Assembly (NCBI GenBank): GCA_015680685.1
Contig: MNCI01022386.1
Location: 195,787-259,786, forward strand
Direction: 5' to 3'
Length of the DNA stretch: 64,000 nucleotides
Source of the DNA: Gnetum montanum
Taxonomy: Eukaryota; Streptophyta; Gnetopsida; Gnetales; Gnetaceae
This document shows positions 34,773 to 46,836 of the stretch, one piece after another; the stretch's first letter is position 1, and every line of letters begins with the position of its first letter. The translations under genes were made by a program, and so were the position numbers. Under the pieces are notes generated by a model that had not been told where the DNA came from, did not search any database, and worked only from the letters and a program-made list of their open reading frames with translations.

Positions 34773-35900
34773 TCAAAATATTGAGCGTAGTTGTCCATCT
34801 AGCAAGGTGTTTGTTGAGTTGGTTGACTTGGGCTCATAAAAAGGTTTTATTTGTCGAATTTTGACTAATTGTTTCTTATTTGGGCTGTCAAGTTTGTAAA
34901 TGATCATGGTCCTAGATGGAAAAGTCTCATCAATAATGTAAGGTCCTTCCCACAATGTTTAAAATTTGGCTCATTGAGGTACATGTGCAGGATTCCAATA
35001 GAGAACCTTGTCTCTTGGTTGAAACTTGACTTTTCTTATTTTGAGGTCATGGCATTTCTTGTTGAATGTCTTATGCATTTCATTGGATGACAGAGCCATT
35101 AACTGATTTTTTTCTAGCAAGTTAAGGTTCATCAATCGTTCTTTCTATGCTAGACTTAGATTTAGGTCAAGGTCATAGGCTATAGAGAGTATACAAAGCT
35201 CAAATTGGATGGGCAATGTTGTTAGTTTTCCATACACAAGCTCATAGGGAGAATAACCTATGGGAAGCTTCCATATGGAGCGATAGGTCCAAAGGGCATC
35301 ATTTAATTTAGTGCTCTAATCTCTTTGGTTTTTGCTAATGGTACATGTTAGAATTTTTGTAATCTCCCGATTAGTGACCTCAGCTTGACCATTGGCTTGG
35401 GGGTGATATGGTGTTGTGAGTTTATGTTCAACCCCCAAGAGCTACATTAGTTTTTGGAAAGTGGCACCTATAAAATGAGTTCCATTATCAAAAATTAACA
35501 CACAATCTACACCAAACCTATTTACGATGTTTTGTTGTACAAACTAAGTAGTAGTGATGGATGTATAGTCGGTGACAACTACTACTTCTGCCCACTTGAT
35601 ACAATAGTCAACTACGACTATTATATGTGTCTTTTCGTTTGATAAAGGTGTGATGGGACCCATAAAGTCAATGCCTCAAATATTGAATGGCTCAAGAGGT
35701 TGTATCCATTGTTGTGGTTCCTCCATTTGAGCTATCATTCCACCATTCCTCTGGCAACGATCACAAGCATGAATAAATTGATGTGCATCCCTGAAGATTG
35801 CTGGCCAATAATACCCTGCCATGAGGATTTTTATGGCCATGCATCTCCCAGCATAATGGCCCCTACAAGGACCTTCATGAGCATCCTAGAGAACACACAG
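34773..35900 (-). pseudogene. Integrase of E4 (interrupted)
   Basis: Integrase joins the element's cDNA to host DNA. On the minus strand the order is: an HHCC zinc-binding region (YYWPAIFRD, then HACDRCQRN) near 35890-35760; catalytic core with GIDFMGP (first Asp, about 35670), FDNGTHF (second Asp) and QAEVTNREI (Glu); then a C-terminal segment ending with WEGPYIIDETFPSRT and IKPFYE at 34955-34800. All three catalytic residues are present. Several TAG/TGA stops interrupt it, for example just before GIDFMG. Wording is close to the E2 integrase. Confidence 0.85.
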
Positions 35901-36239
35901 TTAATCCATATTAGGAACACACCAACATACTAGGCCATCAAAATAGACTTTGTAAATGTTTCCATCAATCTCCATAAAATGCTTGACCCAGTGAAGAAAC
36001 TGTTGTTTCTTTCTAGTGTCCAGCCTTACGACAATTCTCGCTTGAGCAAATAAGTGAGGATAGTGTCATACCATTTTGGTTCATCAGGAATTTGCATATT
36101 AATAGCACCTACAAGGAAAGATTTGTTAGGAAATTGGTCAGATTAAGGGCTCTCTTTCTCCTTGTCATCCCATATTAGTCAATAAGTGATCCACAACCAC
36201 ATCGTCCACACCTTTATGATCTACTATCATGAGATTGAA

Positions 36240-37410
36240 CTCCTGCAAAATCACAAGCCACCATATGACATAGGGGCTCACCGTTGATTTATTCATTACA
36301 AATTAGATGCTACTATGATCTGTGTGCACAAAGACTTTATAGCCAAGCACATAGTGCTTGAACTTCTCTAAGGCGAACACCAATGCCATCAACTCTTTTT
36401 CTATGGTGGTATAGTTCAGTTCTACACCTACAATGCTCCATCTTGTGTAGTGAATATAATATGGACATTTTTGATCATCCATTTGCATAAGCACTACCCC
36501 CAAAGCATAATTTGATGCACCAATCATCGCATGAAATAGTCTAAACCAATCTAGTGCTTGAAAAATGGATCATCCATTTCAACAAGCTTTTGCTTCAATT
36601 ACTGAAATGCTACTTCACATGCAAGGGTCTAGACAAACAATGCATCATTCTTTGTTAATTCTACCAATGGCTTAGAGACTTTGGAAAAATTCTTGATGAA
36701 GTGTCGGTAGTAGCCAGTATGACCAAGGAATAACTGCACTTCTTTGACTATTTTGGTATGGCGAGTTATTCCTTGAATGAACTTTTTTTTGGGTCCACAT
36801 TGATTCCTACTTTTAAAATGCGATGCCCCAAGACTATGCCTTCCTGGACCATAAGATGACTCTTTTTCCAATTGAGTCAGAGGTTTGTTTCAACACATCT
36901 CTTTAACACCTACTTAAGAAGGTCCAGACCTTGCTTAAATGTAGCTCCTTAGGTAGAAAAATCATCCATAAAAATTTTACCCTACTACTGATCTGTTGTT
37001 GGAAAATGCTAAGAACTAATCATTAAAATATGGCTACAGCATTACATAGACCAAATGGCATCTGACAATAAGCAAAAAGTTCCCCAAGGACTTGTGAAAG
37101 TTATCTTTTCCTGGTCTTTCAGGGCAATCTGCATTTGGTTATAGCCACTATAACCATTCAGAAAGTTGTAATAGTTGTGCCCCGAAATGGTATCCAGCAC
37201 TTGATCGATAAAAGGTAACGAAAAATAATCCTTGAAAGTTGCCATGTTGAGCAACCAGAAGTCAATGCACACCCATCATTTTCCTTCCTTCTTGGGTACA
37301 ATCATGAGTGGACTTACCCACTCACTATCTATGACAAGGTAGATGAATCTTGCCTTGAGTAGTTGTTCAATCTCCTCTTTGACAATCTACTTTAACTTGG
37401 GATTTAAACA
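36240..37410 (-). pseudogene. Reverse transcriptase and RNase H of E4 (broken)
   Basis: RT copies element RNA into DNA and RNase H removes the template. The minus strand reads EWVSPLMIVPKKEGK, then VCIDFWLLN, FSLPFIDQVLDTISGH, FLNGYSGYNQ and FTSPWGTF at about 37320-37060. The catalytic pair survives as FMDDFST near 36965. The connection domain (GHTGYYRHFIKNFSKVSKPL) lies at 36871-36629 and RNase H (ELNYTTIEKELMALVFALEK, HTDHSSI) at 36527-36303. The FPLPFIDQ/GYSGYNQ wording is typical of Athila RT. Stops and shifts are frequent. Confidence 0.85.
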
Positions 37411-38009
37411 TCGTTGCGACTGTCATTTCAGCTTGATAGTAGGGTTAGTGTATATTTAGTGCTGGCATATTCTTAGATCTATCCCAATGAGTTCAAAATA
37501 TGACCAGATGAAGGATGCTACCTATTTTTCCATAACTTTTATCAACTTTCTCTTCTATTCTGTAGAAAGCTTGGCATTAATAATAACTGGCCTCCCATTT
37601 TTCAAAAATACATACTCTATTCTAGCCGGTAGTGTCTTCAATTCAAGGGGCTCTTGTTTAAAATTATCAAGAATTTCCAACTCATCCCAATTGACATCAT
37701 CATTTGCTCCTTCAAAGAGCTAGTGATGAACTTACTCGAGTTCATTCATACTTGCAACATATTCATACATTAAGCCCTTAGTAAGTTCCATGCATAATGT
37801 ACTGCTACTAGAATCAATTGTTAGCCACTAGGTGCCTTTTTGTTTTGTGGCTGCTATGTATAGACATCTCTAGATATCAACTATGTATAGAAACTTCTTG
37901 CATGCAGAGATAGATGTTTGCTTTACTAACCATAACTTTTGCACACAATGGCACCCTGAATCGTTATATGTGATACATGGAACTCTCTTCTTCTCAATCT
38001 TTCTAAATT

Positions 38010-38380
38010 CATTTTCTTTGATATGTCCAAGGAAAGATCTCTAATGTCCATTTTGGCATCAATAGTACTTAACCATGCCCTTCCCATAATAATTGGAAAG
38101 TATCCCTTGTAGTTCTACACTTTAATTACTAGGAAATTAGTGGGATATAACCACCCACAAACGGTGATGACGATGCCTGCAACTAGTCCCAATGGAACAG
38201 TGATGGACTAGTTCACCAGTTCCAGTTGGATGTTGCTTTTCTTCAAAGGAGGAAGGTTCCACATTATGTACATATCATGTGAGATCAAATTAACACCCAA
38301 AAAAAGTCAAGAAGAGCTTTACAAGGCTTATTCCTAGCAATTTTCAAGTAAACTAGGGAACTCCCGGGATTAGCTAATTT
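38010..38380 (-). pseudogene. Aspartic protease of E4 (broken)
   Basis: The minus strand reads SSLVYLKIARNKPCKALLDF, the active-site Asp region, near 38345-38280. After a shift it reads FPIIMGRAWLSTIDAKMDIR near 38100-38040. The same two blocks occur in E2 on either side of the E3 insertion. The flap and Asp-Ser/Gly signature are damaged, so activity is unlikely. Confidence 0.75.
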
Positions 38381-38399
38381 TCTAGGTAGGTTACTAGCT

Positions 38400-40931
38400 C
38401 AAATCCAATACGATATAACATGTGTTAGCATTACAATATGGATTTGAGAAAGATTTTGATTTGAAGGGGACTCAGATAAAGAGGAAATAGAGGAAGTTGG
38501 AGGAGCAGGGTTACCAACAACCAATGTGTCTGAGGGCTTTGGTGGACTACGACATTGGAAAAAGGATCTTTTCTTTGTTCATGGTTCTGACCTGCTTGAT
38601 GTATTAACCATTTGCAAATTAACTAGCCTCGTAGTGTTCTTTTGTTATGGTTGTGCAAGAAATTCACCCTACATGGATGGAGCAAGTGATAGCTATGCAG
38701 GAGGTGGAGAAGTAGGTGTAGGAACAGAAGGTGCATGAGAGTAGTAGGTGGCATCCCTCCTTAGATAGGGTGATTGGTATGTTTCAGGATGGTAGTGATG
38801 AGGTTGATAAGTAGCAACATGACCAGAGGAGTCCCTTGGAGAGGAAAGTTGTTGAACATAGTAACCATAGGGATCTGGTTATTAGTAAGGGTACCGCTAC
38901 CTTAGAGGTGGTAACACCCATGATTGTGGTTATTACCTCTACTGGTATAATTCATAAGGTTGTGGTGGAGTTCCACTTGGATAATACTACTATGGTTGGT
39001 AGAACTGTTGAGGATTGCCTTTTGGATAAGGCAATCTTTTGAGTGTTTGCCTTTGTGCAAATCATGGATGCAAGGCATACACCCTAAATTCCTGCAAGTG
39101 TGATACAACTAGACAACATCTCCTAGGATGTTCATACTAGCAGACATCACACCCGCCATCATCATCTGAGTTGTTATTCATAGCCATCTCTATCACAACC
39201 ATTTATCCTTACCCTTAGATATGGCATGTTTAGCTTCCTTACACCTCCTACGCTCACGCTCACCACTTTGCTCCTTGGACTCTTCAACAATTTATAAGAT
39301 AACTTGAAACCTATTATCCATGGAGACCCATAATTGATCAACCTTAGCCGTAATTTTTTATTGCAATTTTTGGAGTGGCAAGGTTTTCTAATTAACCACC
39401 TCATCTCTGGCGAATTTATCCTTACTATCACAAAATCAAACCCCCTTTTTCCAAATAGAAGGTTCCCTGTTGTATTCTTCTACACTTTCACATTTTCTCA
39501 GTTCTCCCTCCTCCTTGGTTACCTGCACAATTAATTTTTAAATCTAATGGGTGCTTAACTCTATCAATCTCTATTGGGCATAGATGCCAAGGGTTTTCCT
39601 GGTTTTAGACTGCAACTTGTCTATGATATAGTGAAGCTAATCAAGCTAAGAGTATCCATGGCTAGGACACCTATGCAATAGAGAGTAGTATTGGCCAATA
39701 GTAGCATCCAAAGGCTCATGATTTCCTTGTTTTCACCCATGAATTTGTTTCCTTAAATTGGATACTCAGGAGTATGTTTGATATTTTTCATTGAATAATT
39801 CCAACATCGTACTCCACCACCTGATTAATTCTGGTTCAAAGGATCAATACCAATTTTCTGCTTTCTTTATAAGTGTCCTTGAAAATAATTTTAGCTTTTG
39901 CCAATCATTTTCAATATTTTGCAAGGCACATGCATCTTGAAAGGCTTAAAGATGATTTTGTGGATCAACATCATATCCTCCCTCAAACCGAGGGATGTTG
40001 TTCATGTCCAGCCTTTTTATTTTGCTATCCTTCACGTGCCTTGTTAGAATCCTCACAGCCTCTACAATATTCAACATGCCCAAAGTAGCAAGTAGAGGTT
40101 CATCAAGGCCATGATGGTGGTACCTACAATGTTCTCTACTAGCCCTTCTTTCTTGATGATGCGCCTCTCTAGATTGCCCATGTCTTTGATCATGATTATC
40201 CTGCGGTCCCTTCTATTATTCTGGTCCCATCAGTCACCTCCATTATGGTTATTTCTTCTGCAACCACAACCTGAACTAGACAAAGAAGAAGACGATGATG
40301 ATGAAGGGGAAGAAGAAGGGGAACTTGCTCCACACTGACACCTATCACCCTTCCTTTGGTGCTCACAATCACGATTGTAATCATGGTCTCATGTGTCCCC
40401 CTTTTCTTGACTTACTTCTCCATATCCATTTTTTTCATTGGATCTGTTTTGACCAAAACCTAGATTATGGATTATGGATTGTACATTTTGGTTCAGGGCT
40501 TCTTGAATAAAGTTAAAGAGAGGAGAATCACTAAAGAAGTGGTCGCCTTCATTAATTGGGCCAAGTGGAGGTGGAAAAATATTTGACCCCTTGTCCTTCA
40601 TAAGCTTGTGTTGGTCCTCCAACTACTAATCCCTTAATCTTTGCACTTTAGTGGGATGATAATCCCTTGAGTTGGGATCTCACATCTCATATTCTCCATG
40701 GAGATGTTAAAGCTCATGTCACATGAGCATTAGCTGGAGCACTGTCAGAATAGATCAATTAGGTTGCAACACAATGTTGCCTTCCATATCGCGTCACCAC
40801 ATTAGTTCATCTTGATGCAAGATGAAGGTAAAGTCTGGTACATACTTATCGGGATGAGCATATATCACCCAGTATTGTTGAGGCATCTAAACTACCCTAG
40901 ACAGAGATGGGCTCCTATGAGAAGAAGACAT
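38400..40931 (-). pseudogene. gag: gag of E4 (broken)
   Basis: The start ATG (complement of 40929-40931) gives MSSSHRSPSL, matching MSSSHR of E2 gag. On the minus strand an S-rich run (about 40345-40275) and a R/N/D-rich segment follow. The zinc knuckle lies at about 39155-39115 and reads G-C-D-V-C-stop-Y-E-H-P-R-R-C-C. VVSHLQEFRVYALHP follows, then a Tyr/Pro/Gln-rich tail. The capsid block is badly shifted. The stop in the knuckle is TAG at a Gln position. Confidence 0.75.
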
Positions 40932-41062
40932 TTTTTGTTAATAAACTTGTAAATAGTGTGCAATGATAATAATGCTTATTCTCATATGATTTGACTCTTA
41001 GGATTTGAACAATGAGGTTACTAAGTTTCATTAGGTTTAGATAGTGCATGAAGAACTACAGT

Positions 41063-41079
41063 CCCTGGCCACAACACCA
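41063..41079 (-). promoter_or_regulatory. Primer-binding site of E4
   Basis: The minus strand reads TGGTGTTGTGGCCAGGG one base inside the 5' LTR. It matches the tRNA-Asp type at 12 of 17 positions; three of the five differences are CpG-type transitions. Assignment to tRNA-Asp is probable only. Confidence 0.6.
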
Positions 41080-41080
41080 A

Positions 41081-41929
41081 TGATGAGCAGCAAGGTACCC
41101 CTATGCCCAACCATATGAATCACAGGCGTTCACGTGCGATTCGGTCGAATTCCACAGACTATAATTACTAAGTACACTAGAGCTAAATAGTGCGTGTGTG
41201 TTGTCCATTCGTTGTCTTTCCAATCCCACTTGTGCAATGCAATTGTATGGTTAAGTGTGACTGAGGCGTGGAATTTTTATTATTTTGTGTTTTATCAAAT
41301 TACTTGCCTAGAACAAGAATAATGGTAAGAATGATTAATTGCTAAGTGAACTATGGTTTAATCTAACCTAACACAAGTAACCATTCCCACTTCCTGGACA
41401 CATCCTGAACTTTTTTGTAAACACTATTGGGTTGTCAAACACTAATCATTTTTGAGCTACCAAGTGTCACACGTATGCTCAAAGGGGTCATGCTTGTGTA
41501 TTTTAATGAATTGTTTGATTAATCAAAATTAATTACGTATCAATAACATTAATATAAATTGCATGAAATCATAATATGTAAATGCACAAGAAAGAAAGTC
41601 TCAAGTGCTGCAAGGAATGGATCAAATAGTTCATCTTTATTGCCAACACAATGGTGTGCTCAGGTACATCAATGCTTGAATAAAGATTCATTCACACTTA
41701 AACCTCCTACTACAGGCATTTGGAAAATATTCTAACATTCAAATGGACAAATTGTAAGAGTATTGCTATTTGATTGCCAAAAACTTACTCCTAATTTTGT
41801 GCCTAGGCACTGTTTTTATAGACCCAGGAGTAACCCTGCAACATCAAATATCACATCTTGGGTTGTGATATCACGTACCCAATATCACAGCCACCCTGAT
41901 ATCGGAGCATTGAAAAACATAATTTATCA
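41081..41929 (-). repeat. 5' LTR of E4
   Basis: Aligns end to end with 31786-32636. The minus-strand TATA is at plus 41813-41820, with GATATC-like units at about 41840-41905, more decayed than in the other copy. Confidence 0.93.
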
Positions 41930-41934
41930 CCTGG

Positions 41935-42739
41935 GAACCACTTAAATTTTTACCTACCTGGGGCTACATTCCACTGTGCAAAGTGTAATCAGGTATGAGT
42001 GTAGTCACTAGAATTAGAAAATTTTTTCAATTTTCTAGCAATCTCTAGACTTAGAAGAATTTTGAATTTTTCTTGTCACCCAGTGGATGCCTCGAGCTAG
42101 TTTTACTTTTCCAATGCACCAAGCCTTGCTCCAATGATGCACTAAGTGCACAAAACCATCTGTTACGATATTAAACTAGCATTTCACAATCTACTACAAT
42201 GTTAAACTAGCACTCGATTATCTACTAAGACCTTAAACTGGCATTTCATGATCCGCTAAGACCTTAAACTAGCAACCCCATGGCCGATCAAGGCCTAAAA
42301 CCAACCAACACATTCCTTATGTTTGCATACTTAGGAAAAATTTTATCACATTATTTTCTTTAACTGTGCATATTACTCTCATTAAGATAGGTACGGCTTG
42401 ACATTTTTCTTGTTGTTTTTGCAAGATTGTTGCAAGATTTACAACATGTCTACGTATGAGCATCTTCATTCATCACTGGTCCTTACCAAGCCACACGGTG
42501 ATCTTACATGATGCATCAATCCTCAATGCCTAGACCTTGATACTTTGAGACTAAGCCACATAACATCCGTAGAGGCACTGCTAGGCTATCCAAACCATTT
42601 AGTTAGAGCTCTAGCTCTAGAGGTAGGTGATGTCATTGAGCATTCCCTCATTGAAGTCCCTATGGCAACACCTAGTGATGAGGTAAAAACATTGAAAATT
42701 AGTTCTTTGTTAAAGCCTCAACATACCTAAAACATCACA
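41935..42739 (+). other. E3 sequence between the E4 insertion and RT, with minisatellite B
   Basis: About 42150-42310 holds four to five units with YTTAAACTAGCA or close variants, related to minisatellite A (26120) and C (44800). From about 42545 the plus strand reads LALEVGDVIEHSLIEVPM, probably the linker before RT. The rest is unrecognised. Confidence 0.55.
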
Positions 42740-44520
42740 AAAGTACTTAACAAAAACACAAGGTGTTTGCATGCTCTTATGAAGACATGTCAGTTCTAAA
42801 TCCTTGCATAGTGCAACATGACATAATCCTTGATCCCACCATAAAACTAGTCAAGCAAAAAGCCCATAGGATTAGGCCTAAGGTGGCATTGGCAATCCAT
42901 GATGAGATCACCAAGCTCTACAAAGCTAGTTTCATTTGGGCCATTGATTATGCAGACTAGATCTCCAACATGGTAGTTGTATCCAAGAAAAATGGAAGAA
43001 TACACATTTGCATAAACTTTCGGGACCTCAACAAGGCAACCATTAAAGATGACTTCCCGCTACCTAGCATTGATCAATTGATCGATACTATAGCTGGTCA
43101 TGCCTTATTTTCCGTCATGGATGAGTTCTTAAGGTACAACCAGATTTGAATCAACTTAGAGCACTAGCTTAGTACTACCTTTATGAGACCTTGAGGTACA
43201 TTTTACTATACCATGATTCCCTTCAGACTCAAGAACATAGAAGCAACTTATCATTGATCTATGATGTACATTTTTAGCAATTACCTATTAGGTCCACTCA
43301 ATGATTATGTTGAAAATATAGCAATTAAGTCCAAAGCATCATACAACCATATAGGTGATTTAGGCCTTGTGTTCAAATGTTGTCTGAAGCATGAAGTTAG
43401 GCTAAATTCTAAGAATTGTGTCTTTAGTGTCAAGAAGTACCACATGCTAAGTATAGTAGTATCCAAAGTAGGCATACGCGTGGACCCTAATAAGGTTAAG
43501 GCCATTACCAACTTAGCACCACCAGCCAACCTTAAGAAGCTACGAGGATTACAAGGTAGATTGTAACTCATACGTTGGTTTATCGCACAATTGACTAACA
43601 AGTTGTAGCCAATGCAACACTTTCTCAAAAAGGGAGTCCACTTTGAGTGGAAAACTCAATGCCAAGAGGAATTTGACAACCTTAAATAGGATCTAGCTCA
43701 ACTTCCAATGGTCTACCCTCTGTAAGGAGATAAACCATTTTACATCTACCTTACTACCTCGGATGCATCCATCACTTCTCTACTTTGCCAAAAGCAAGAC
43801 GATGGTATAGAGGTCCCTGTGTACTACCTAAGCCATGCATTAGTTGCTTATGAAGCAAAGTATAATGATGTGGAAAAGACTTGTCTTGCCTTAGTCTTTG
43901 CACTTACAAAATGAAGGCATTATATTTTCCGTAGCCAAGTCAACATCATCTACAAGAGCAATGTACTCCGAGCTATTACAATGAATATCTATGAGAGAAA
44001 TTACATTGCATGTTGGAAAGAAATAACTACAAAGTTTGATTTGCATTACACTACACAAGCATCAACCAAAGGTCAAGCAATAGCTGCACAACTTATGGCT
44101 TCCCCAATCAATGACCACGTAATGATAGATTTAGAATTTCCAAATGAGCATGTCACTAACATAAGTTAAGTGCTTGACAACTTTGAGGCACTTTTACCCT
44201 TTGATAGTGCTTTAACCTCTCAAGGGAGTAGCACCGCTGTTGTGATCATGTTCCACTTTAGGGAGATCTGACCCTTCGCATATCGTTTCGCATTTCCATG
44301 CACTAACAACATCACAAAGTATGAGGGTCTCCTCTGGGGTATCTTAGTAGCTTGCAACCTAGGGATACAAAACCTAGCAGTCCAAGGTAACTCACAACTG
44401 GTCGTCAACCAAGTTATAGATGTTTACGCTTGTAAGGCCCAACACTTGAAACCTTATTATGACTTGGCAAAGCACTTGCTCAAGCAATTTGCAATGCATT
44501 AGAAAAGGAGTGCATGTATA
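42740..44520 (+). pseudogene. RT, RNase H and second RNase H of E3 (broken)
   Basis: RT begins near VFACSYEDMSVLNPCIVQHD (42760), wording typical of Tat-lineage RT, and continues through INFRDLNKATIKDDFPLPSI (43011) and VMDEFLRYNQI. The catalytic pair is lost: the motif reads DYVENIAIKSK, with Glu and Asn at 43312-43317 where two Asp are expected. RNase H is at about 43740-44000 (YLTTSDASITSLL, ALVAYEAKYNDVEKTCLALV). A second RNase H-like domain is at about 44230-44490 (NNITKYEGLLWGILVACNLG, VQGNSQLVVNQV), with Asn at the usual Asp of the GDSQ motif. Two RNase H domains mark the Tat lineage. Confidence 0.85.
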
Positions 44521-44594
44521 TGCTTGATCAAATCAAGTGGTACCAACAAATGTAATAGCAAAAGGACCATCACAATTAGCATCAGCACCCAATC

Positions 44595-44777
44595 ATGGAA
44601 GGGGACCTAGTCCTCAAGCCCATCTACAAACCTGTAGAAAAATTCTCAACCAATTGGGAAGGGCCTTTCTTAGTCATCATAGCTTATAGCAATGGAGCAT
44701 TCAATCTTGCTAACCATGATGGCAATGAATATGCCAACCCTTTGAACCATTCATATCTGAAGCCCTACTACACATAG
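44595..44777 (+). pseudogene. Integrase C-terminal end of E3 (core missing)
   Basis: GDLVLKPIYKPVEKF, WEGPFLVI and YLKPYYT are the typical last 60 residues of a gypsy integrase. Only about 90 bp separate it from the second RNase H, so the zinc-binding and catalytic domains (about 1 kb) are absent. E3 in this form could not have integrated itself; the deletion may be later than insertion. Confidence 0.8.
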
Positions 44778-44799
44778 AATGTAACACCTCATCAATGAC

Positions 44800-45210
44800 A
44801 AAGCAAGGTAAGTAATAGTCTATTACTACTATAAACTAGCACAACAATCATCTACCATGACACTAAACTAGCATCCACATCCATAGTCTGCTACAACTAT
44901 AAACTAGAATAGCAATCATCTGCTATGATGCTAAATTGGCATCCACATCCATAGTTCGCTATGACTATAAACTAGCAAAGACAAGTCTTCTATGACTATA
45001 AACTAGCACAAACTATCCTTGGGTCACGACGCTAAAACTAACATCCACAGCATTCATCTGCTATGACGTTAAACTGGCACACAACAATATGCTAGGACTA
45101 TAAACTAGTACATCACAATCTACCAAGACCTTAAACTAGGCCCATGGTCTACTAGGACCCTAAACTAGCATAGCATGCAATCTACTAGGACTTTAAACTA
45201 AGTTTGTAGT
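44800..45210. repeat. Degenerate minisatellite C (TAAACTAGCA type)
   Basis: About ten diverged units around the core CTATAAACTAGCA or CTAAACTAGCATCC, spaced about 35-45 bp. It follows integrase directly, a position where Tat elements often carry tandem repeats. Confidence 0.8.
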
Positions 45211-46822
45211 TCAACACACATAGTTCTGCAAACAAGCGAGCGCAAATGCTTCCAACTCTTCATCATTCGCCCACGCCTCGTGGGTGGGGCAAGGCACTAT
45301 AGTTCCAAAATGGAGATCACGTCATCAAGAGAGACCCCTGGGACATTTGTAGCATTATCGCCCTTGGCATTTTGCTGATCCTCTAGAAATGCCCTTGGGC
45401 ATTTTTATAACCTTCCAGAGCTCCTTCCATAGTTGCCAATAATACCAACCCCAGGCCACATCGACAACATTACCATCCTTGGGTATTTCATTATTGCTTG
45501 GAGCTCTCACCATCAACATCACCCATAGGAGTACAAGTAGTACTATGGCCCAGCCAATTTGTTACCATCCTCTAGCCCTCACCATTGCTCAGGCTTGGGA
45601 GTGCTTTCAGCATCCTGGCTCTTTGCCATTTTCCTGGCTTTCCAAGCTCCTATCCTTAGTGTTGAGTCTCAAGCACTTGCATTGCCATCACCCTCTGTTA
45701 TTTGGGAAGCCTCTCTAGGTTCTCACTACCAATGTGGCTACTAGAGCTTTTGTAGCCTCCTTGCTCTGACACCTACATTGCTTTTCCTACACTAGCTCTT
45801 CAAGCTCTTACAGCTGGTCCACCTATTACAGCACTTGCAATACCATCACATCTAGCAATTTACTCTCATCTCATGTGGTGTGGTTGTTTTCTTGTTTTCT
45901 CTACGTTGTGTTTGTAGGATGAAGCCACAAAGGCAATCATGCAGAGATGCATCTAATTGCAGTGGCAAGTCATCACATCACTCTGATATGCACGATCAAA
46001 CTAGCTAAGCTACTCAAGAGTGTACATCCCTATTACCTTGCTTTAGCCAGTTTGCATTTGCCCCTTTTACCTTGCATTTCCCTACTTTTTCTTGCATCAC
46101 TGAGCTTGTAAGCCCTCTGATGTGCATGGCACCCTCTTTACATCAACCGTAGAACCCATAGTGGACGTAACACAACTTGTCCTATGCAGAGCCTCTATGG
46201 GCTAATCAAAGCCCAAGTAGATGTAATGCAACTCATCCCTAGGAGGAAACACCTATCCTACAAATGCAACATAATTGCACTAAAGCAAACCCCATTAGGT
46301 GGCACGCAACCCACCTAATGAAAAGCATCCTACAGCTAGCATCTCACAATGTGTAGAACCCAAAGCAAGTTCATCATAACCATAAAAAAACAAGAGTAAA
46401 GAAAATGGGGTAAAAATATGCCCCTAAGCAAAATTAGCAAAGTTGTAACTTCACAATTCGTCTAACCTTGAATTCACATCAACCTTCTCATAAGCACTCT
46501 GACGAGAGGTCACAATTTTAAGGGCAAGCCATTCTGGTACCATGGGCATTGAGCCTCTCATAAGCATTTCGATGAGAGGTCATCATTTTGGCAACAAGCC
46601 TTCCCTAGTTTCACATCCTATAGTTTCACGTTGATTGCATTCCATTCCCTTATTATCCCCTAATGCATTGCCTACACCCTTTGCCTATAGCAAACCATTA
46701 GCACTCTTAAGCATCGCAAAGTGACATTCAATCCAATATTGATGAGTGATGTTAGTTTCGGGCCTGCTATGGTGTTTTGCATTCTTTGTCAATGTCTCTT
46801 GAGCCACTCCTCCTGATGTCAA
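45211..46822 (+). other. 3' untranslated region of E3
   Basis: No convincing coding sequence. Two 24-bp phrases near 46490 and 46560 (CTCATAAGCAYTYYGAYGAG) form a short local repeat. It ends at the purine tract. Confidence 0.5.
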
Positions 46823-46823
46823 C

Positions 46824-46836
46824 AAAGAGGGGCCAA
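46824..46836 (+). other. Polypurine tract of E3
   Basis: AAAGAGGGGCCAA ends at the first base of the 3' LTR. Confidence 0.75.

Larger units (their letters stand above)
31786..41929 (-). mobile_element. E4: Athila-like retrotransposon nested in E3, reverse orientation
   Basis: The LTRs are 31786-32636 and 41081-41929. Flanks are CTTGG (31781-31785) and CCTGG (41930-41934), a 5-bp target duplication with one change. On the minus strand the order is primer site, gag, protease, RT, RNase H, integrase, a long 3' untranslated region, purine tract and LTR. Length is 10.1 kb. Unlike E1 and E2, no large ORF follows integrase and no internal GATATC module is seen. Key integrase residues are kept, so this is the least damaged pol of the three Athila-like copies, but stops are present throughout. 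Confidence 0.93.

Noticed and set aside
40111-40338. Acidic plus-strand open frame
   Set aside because: It is the complement of the Ser-rich segment of E4 gag on the minus strand.
45479-45744. Two overlapping open frames in the E3 3' region
   Set aside because: Short, Ser/His/Leu-rich, mutually overlapping and without counterpart elsewhere; no support for a gene.
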